Source: Natrinema soli (lineage in GTDB: Archaea > Halobacteriota > Halobacteria > Halobacteriales > Natrialbaceae). Taken from it: DNA of 6,914 bases. The stretch spans positions 1-6,914 of the forward strand of contig NZ_JAQIVI010000021.1 in NCBI RefSeq assembly GCF_028618695.1. Reading direction: 5' to 3'. A program made the position numbers and the translations under genes. This document shows, in pieces, positions 5,332 to 6,914 of this stretch (within the stretch, counting starts at the first letter, position 1; the number at the start of each line of letters is the position of its first letter). Below the pieces are notes generated by a model. It saw nothing but the letters and a program-made list of their open reading frames with translations, did not search any database and was not told the origin of the DNA.

Positions 5332-5727
5332 CTAGCCTTCGGCCGTCGTCTCGGCTTGCTCGTATTTCGTTTCGAACGCCTGAATGAGCTGGCCTATTTT
5401 CGCGTACCAGTCGTTTAGCATCCGCTGCATGTCGTTTGCGATCTGGGACGAGTCGGTCGGATGATAGACGTGGTAGTAGCCGCCCTGCTCGTAGTTGATC
5501 TGATCCTTCTGGATGAAGCCCGTCTGCAGGAGCCGCTGGACGGACCGGTAGGCGGTCGAGCGCTCGCGGTCGACGGCAGCAGCGATCTCGTCGACGGTCA
5601 TGGGCTCTTCGGTATCGACGAGGATCCGGAAACACTCCTTGTCGAGTTGCTTGAGGCCGTGAAAACACTCGAGGAGGTCCTCACACTGCAGATCCTGCTG
5701 AAGTTGTTCAGACATCGAGTCTGGCAT
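5332..5727 (-). CDS. Winged-helix transcription regulator, TrmB-like, 131 aa
   Basis: A small cytoplasmic DNA-binding protein. Residues about 20-75 form a winged helix: ECFRILVDTEEPMTVDEIAA, then the recognition region VDRERSTAYRSVQRLLQTGF (52-71), with a wing over IQKDQINYEQGGYYHVYHP (72-90). The C-terminal half (about 92-125) is an amphipathic helix with MQRMLNDWYAKIGQLIQAF, suited to dimerisation. It lacks the sugar-binding domain of full-length TrmB. Cysteines C15, C21 and C32 lie before and at the start of the winged helix. The pattern recalls the haloarchaeal redox regulator OxsR, from memory only. Starts: ATG 5727 chosen; GTG 5736 and ATG 5715 are alternatives. A TATA-like CTTTTAAC (5764-5757) would start the mRNA near 5734. 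The promoter dyad suggests autoregulation. Confidence 0.85.
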   Translation of the reverse strand: MPDSMSEQLQQDLQCEDLLECFHGLKQLDKECFRILVDTEEPMTVDEIAAAVDRERSTAYRSVQRLLQTGFIQKDQINYEQGGYYHVYHPTDSSQIANDMQRMLNDWYAKIGQLIQAFETKYEQAETTAEG

Positions 5728-5754
5728 TGGAATCACTACCGGGTAGGTACCATG

Positions 5755-5786
5755 CAGTTAAAAGATTTGTGTAGAGGTTGCACAAT
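5755..5786 (-). promoter_or_regulatory. Regulator-gene promoter with dyad operator
   Basis: On the minus strand ATTGTGC-AACCTCTA-CACAAAT (5786-5765) runs directly into the TATA-like CTTTTAACTG (5764-5755). The arms equal those of the thioredoxin promoter, and the distance from dyad to TATA-like box is the same. The predicted transcription start, near 5734, leaves a leader of only a few bases before the ATG at 5727. Confidence 0.62.
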
Positions 5787-6019
5787 CCTGTGCCGATCTC
5801 GGTCGGTATCAGTGACGACGTATTCGATTCTCGGCCGAGATCCGTTACGCAGAGAAATTACAGCCTCGGCAGTCACATCGTCGTGATACGTGCGTCCCCC
5901 AAGATAGTCCGCGCCGAAGAGCGGTCATTCGGTACCCGCATGTGCGAATCGGACGGTGGAGGGTATACTGGAACCTTGCATGAAAGTTCTGACCATAGGA
6001 ACGTTCGGGACTCTTGTAC

Positions 6020-6038
6020 GGGTGAACTACCCCACCCT
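6020..6038 (+). mobile_element. Motif resembling the end of a haloarchaeal IS200/IS605-type element
   Basis: GGGTGAACTACCCCACCCT forms a small hairpin (GGGTG 6020-6024 with CACCC 6033-6037). From memory, GTGAACTACCCCACCCT is frequent near tnpB genes and element ends in haloarchaea, often followed by a complementary GGGTGGGG arm. That arm is not seen here and no transposase remnant is recognisable, so at most this is a decayed end. Confidence 0.25.
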
Positions 6039-6115
6039 ACTTGCTCGCGGCACTCGCTCGTTGAGGACGGACTTGGCACCCTCACCGCCACCGCTAAAAA
6101 GTCGAATTAACTACC

Positions 6116-6190
6116 AGATAGGGGTATGCTGATAGTGGTTGGAACAATTGCATAGCTAAGAAATCAGGTTAATTGGTAGATAGGGTTATG
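6116..6190 (+). promoter_or_regulatory. Duplicated promoter-like box AGATAGGGnTATG before the propeller gene
   Basis: AGATAGGGGTATG (6116-6128) and AGATAGGGTTATG (6178-6190) differ at one position and lie 62 bases apart; both are preceded by TTAA. The second copy's GGTTATG is centred about 32 bases before the ATG at 6219, a TATA-box distance for a short-leader mRNA. The first could be a second promoter or an operator copy. Confidence 0.45.
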
Positions 6191-6218
6191 ACTGGTATTC
6201 GCGCGTACTCGTATAGTC

Positions 6219-6914
6219 ATGTGGAAACGACGATCTGTGCTGGCGACTGGTGCAGCGCTATCAATCGGGACTGGACTCGCTTCGATGGGGGTCGGAGCCT
6301 CGGAGGCTGACATTGGCGAGCTACCGGACCCGGATCGCAATCCGGGACCGAACGAGGACTGGCCGTCGTACCGAGGCGACCCTGGTCACGCCAGATACAT
6401 CGCGGACGGCCACGAGTTCGACGGCGAGTCGCTCGAGGTCGCCTGGTCCGTCGATCACGATGGCTCCGTCGCGGTGGCCGACGACACCGTGTACACGACG
6501 ACCGCCGACGGGGTCGTCGCCCTCGACGCGGCCGACGGCACGCTCGTCTGGGGGAACGCCGACATCGACGCGGGCGCCCCCGCAGTAGCCGGCGAGACGG
6601 TGTACCTCGACGGCGGCGAGATCGTGGCGCTCGATCGGGACGACGGTGGCGTCCGTTGGGAGAGCGATCTCGGTCCCGAGGAGTGGACGGGCAGCCACAC
6701 GGCGGCGTACGACGGCGTCTTCGTCGTCGTCGACGGTACCCTGTCCGCGCTCGAGGCCGACGACGGGTCAGTCCGATGGCGAAAAGAATCAGCCGTCGTC
6801 GAGTCGGGCGACGGTGACGAACACGAGTCCGGATTTATCACCGGAACAGCCGCGGCGAACGGCGTCGTCTACGCTGGAACGGAGACGGGAACGTTCGCTT
6901 TCGACCCCGCGACC
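6219..6914 (+). CDS. PQQ-type beta-propeller repeat protein, Tat-exported, first 232 residues (runs off the window end)
   Basis: The protein begins MWKRRSVLATGAALSIGTGL: a twin-arginine (R4-R5) followed by a hydrophobic stretch and an AxA-like end near residues 26-30, so export by the Tat route is likely. The mature part opens with WPSYRGDPGHARY (48-60), the usual first motif of haloarchaeal PQQ-like propellers. At least four blades follow with the VY-x-DG-x-V-x-ALD-x-xDG-x-x-xW pattern: VVALDAADGTLVW (99-111), IVALDRDDGGVRW (135-147), LSALEADDGSVRW, and VVYAGTETGTFAFD at the window edge. PQQ-type repeats in this group often do not bind PQQ and no catalytic residues can be assigned. The likely promoter is the box at 6178-6190. 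Its role, structural or in a surface redox chain, is unknown. Confidence 0.85.
   Translation, partial: MWKRRSVLATGAALSIGTGLASMGVGASEADIGELPDPDRNPGPNEDWPSYRGDPGHARYIADGHEFDGESLEVAWSVDHDGSVAVADDTVYTTTADGVVALDAADGTLVWGNADIDAGAPAVAGETVYLDGGEIVALDRDDGGVRWESDLGPEEWTGSHTAAYDGVFVVVDGTLSALEADDGSVRWRKESAVVESGDGDEHESGFITGTAAANGVVYAGTETGTFAFDPAT

Larger units (their letters stand above)
5787..6218. other. Non-coding region between the regulator and the propeller gene
   Basis: No open frame here has haloarchaeal codon bias or a recognisable family, and GC is lower than in the genes. It holds a perfect 12-bp palindrome TCTCGGCCGAGA (5829-5840), an IS-end-like motif at 6020-6038, and two copies of a promoter-like box at 6116-6190, the second being the likely promoter of the propeller gene. 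The central part (about 5850-6010) shows nothing I can name. Confidence 0.5.

Noticed and set aside
5778..6110. 110-codon plus-strand frame between regulator and propeller genes
   Set aside because: No haloarchaeal codon bias, unusual composition for an acidic proteome, and no recognisable fold.

Overview
The window reads as chromosomal DNA of a halophilic archaeon (class Halobacteria; a Natrialbales-type genus is my guess only). The genes are GC-rich with third positions almost all G or C. The proteins are very acidic. Intergenic stretches drop in GC and carry TATA-like boxes close to start codons, with no consistent Shine-Dalgarno sequence, as expected for leaderless haloarchaeal mRNAs. Trm5, TrmB-like and PQQ-propeller proteins fit the same assignment.

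Layout. (1) 1-1033: the 5' end of a phosphoribosyltransferase gene (minus) diverges from a stand-alone NAD(P)H-hydrate dehydratase-like gene (plus). (2) 1065-2245: a UspA-type universal stress protein gene and a METTL7-like methyltransferase gene, both minus, converge on the dehydratase gene. (3) 2246-2964: a long non-coding stretch rich in short hairpins, ending in a compound inverted repeat just before the next gene. (4) 2965-4289: a Trm5-type tRNA (guanine37-N1)-methyltransferase gene, a tRNA-Thr(CGU) gene, and two extra copies of the tRNA T-arm sequence, one inverted and one direct. (5) 4290-4648: non-coding. (6) 4649-5727: on the minus strand a winged-helix regulator, then thioredoxin, then an unlisted 28-residue ORF that overlaps the thioredoxin stop by ATGA. 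(7) 5728-6218: non-coding, with promoter elements, a motif that recalls haloarchaeal IS200/IS605 ends, and a repeated promoter-like box. (8) 6219-6914: the 5' part of a Tat-exported PQQ-type beta-propeller gene, cut by the window end.

The most interesting part is the regulator/thioredoxin region. The two upstream regions share the same dyad (ATTGTGC on one arm, CACAAAT on the other) directly before a TATA-like element. The regulator has three cysteines around the start of its DNA-binding domain. I infer a small thiol-redox circuit in which the regulator controls itself and thioredoxin, with the 28-residue ORF co-transcribed. The other genes look like ordinary housekeeping or stress genes and do not form an obvious single system.
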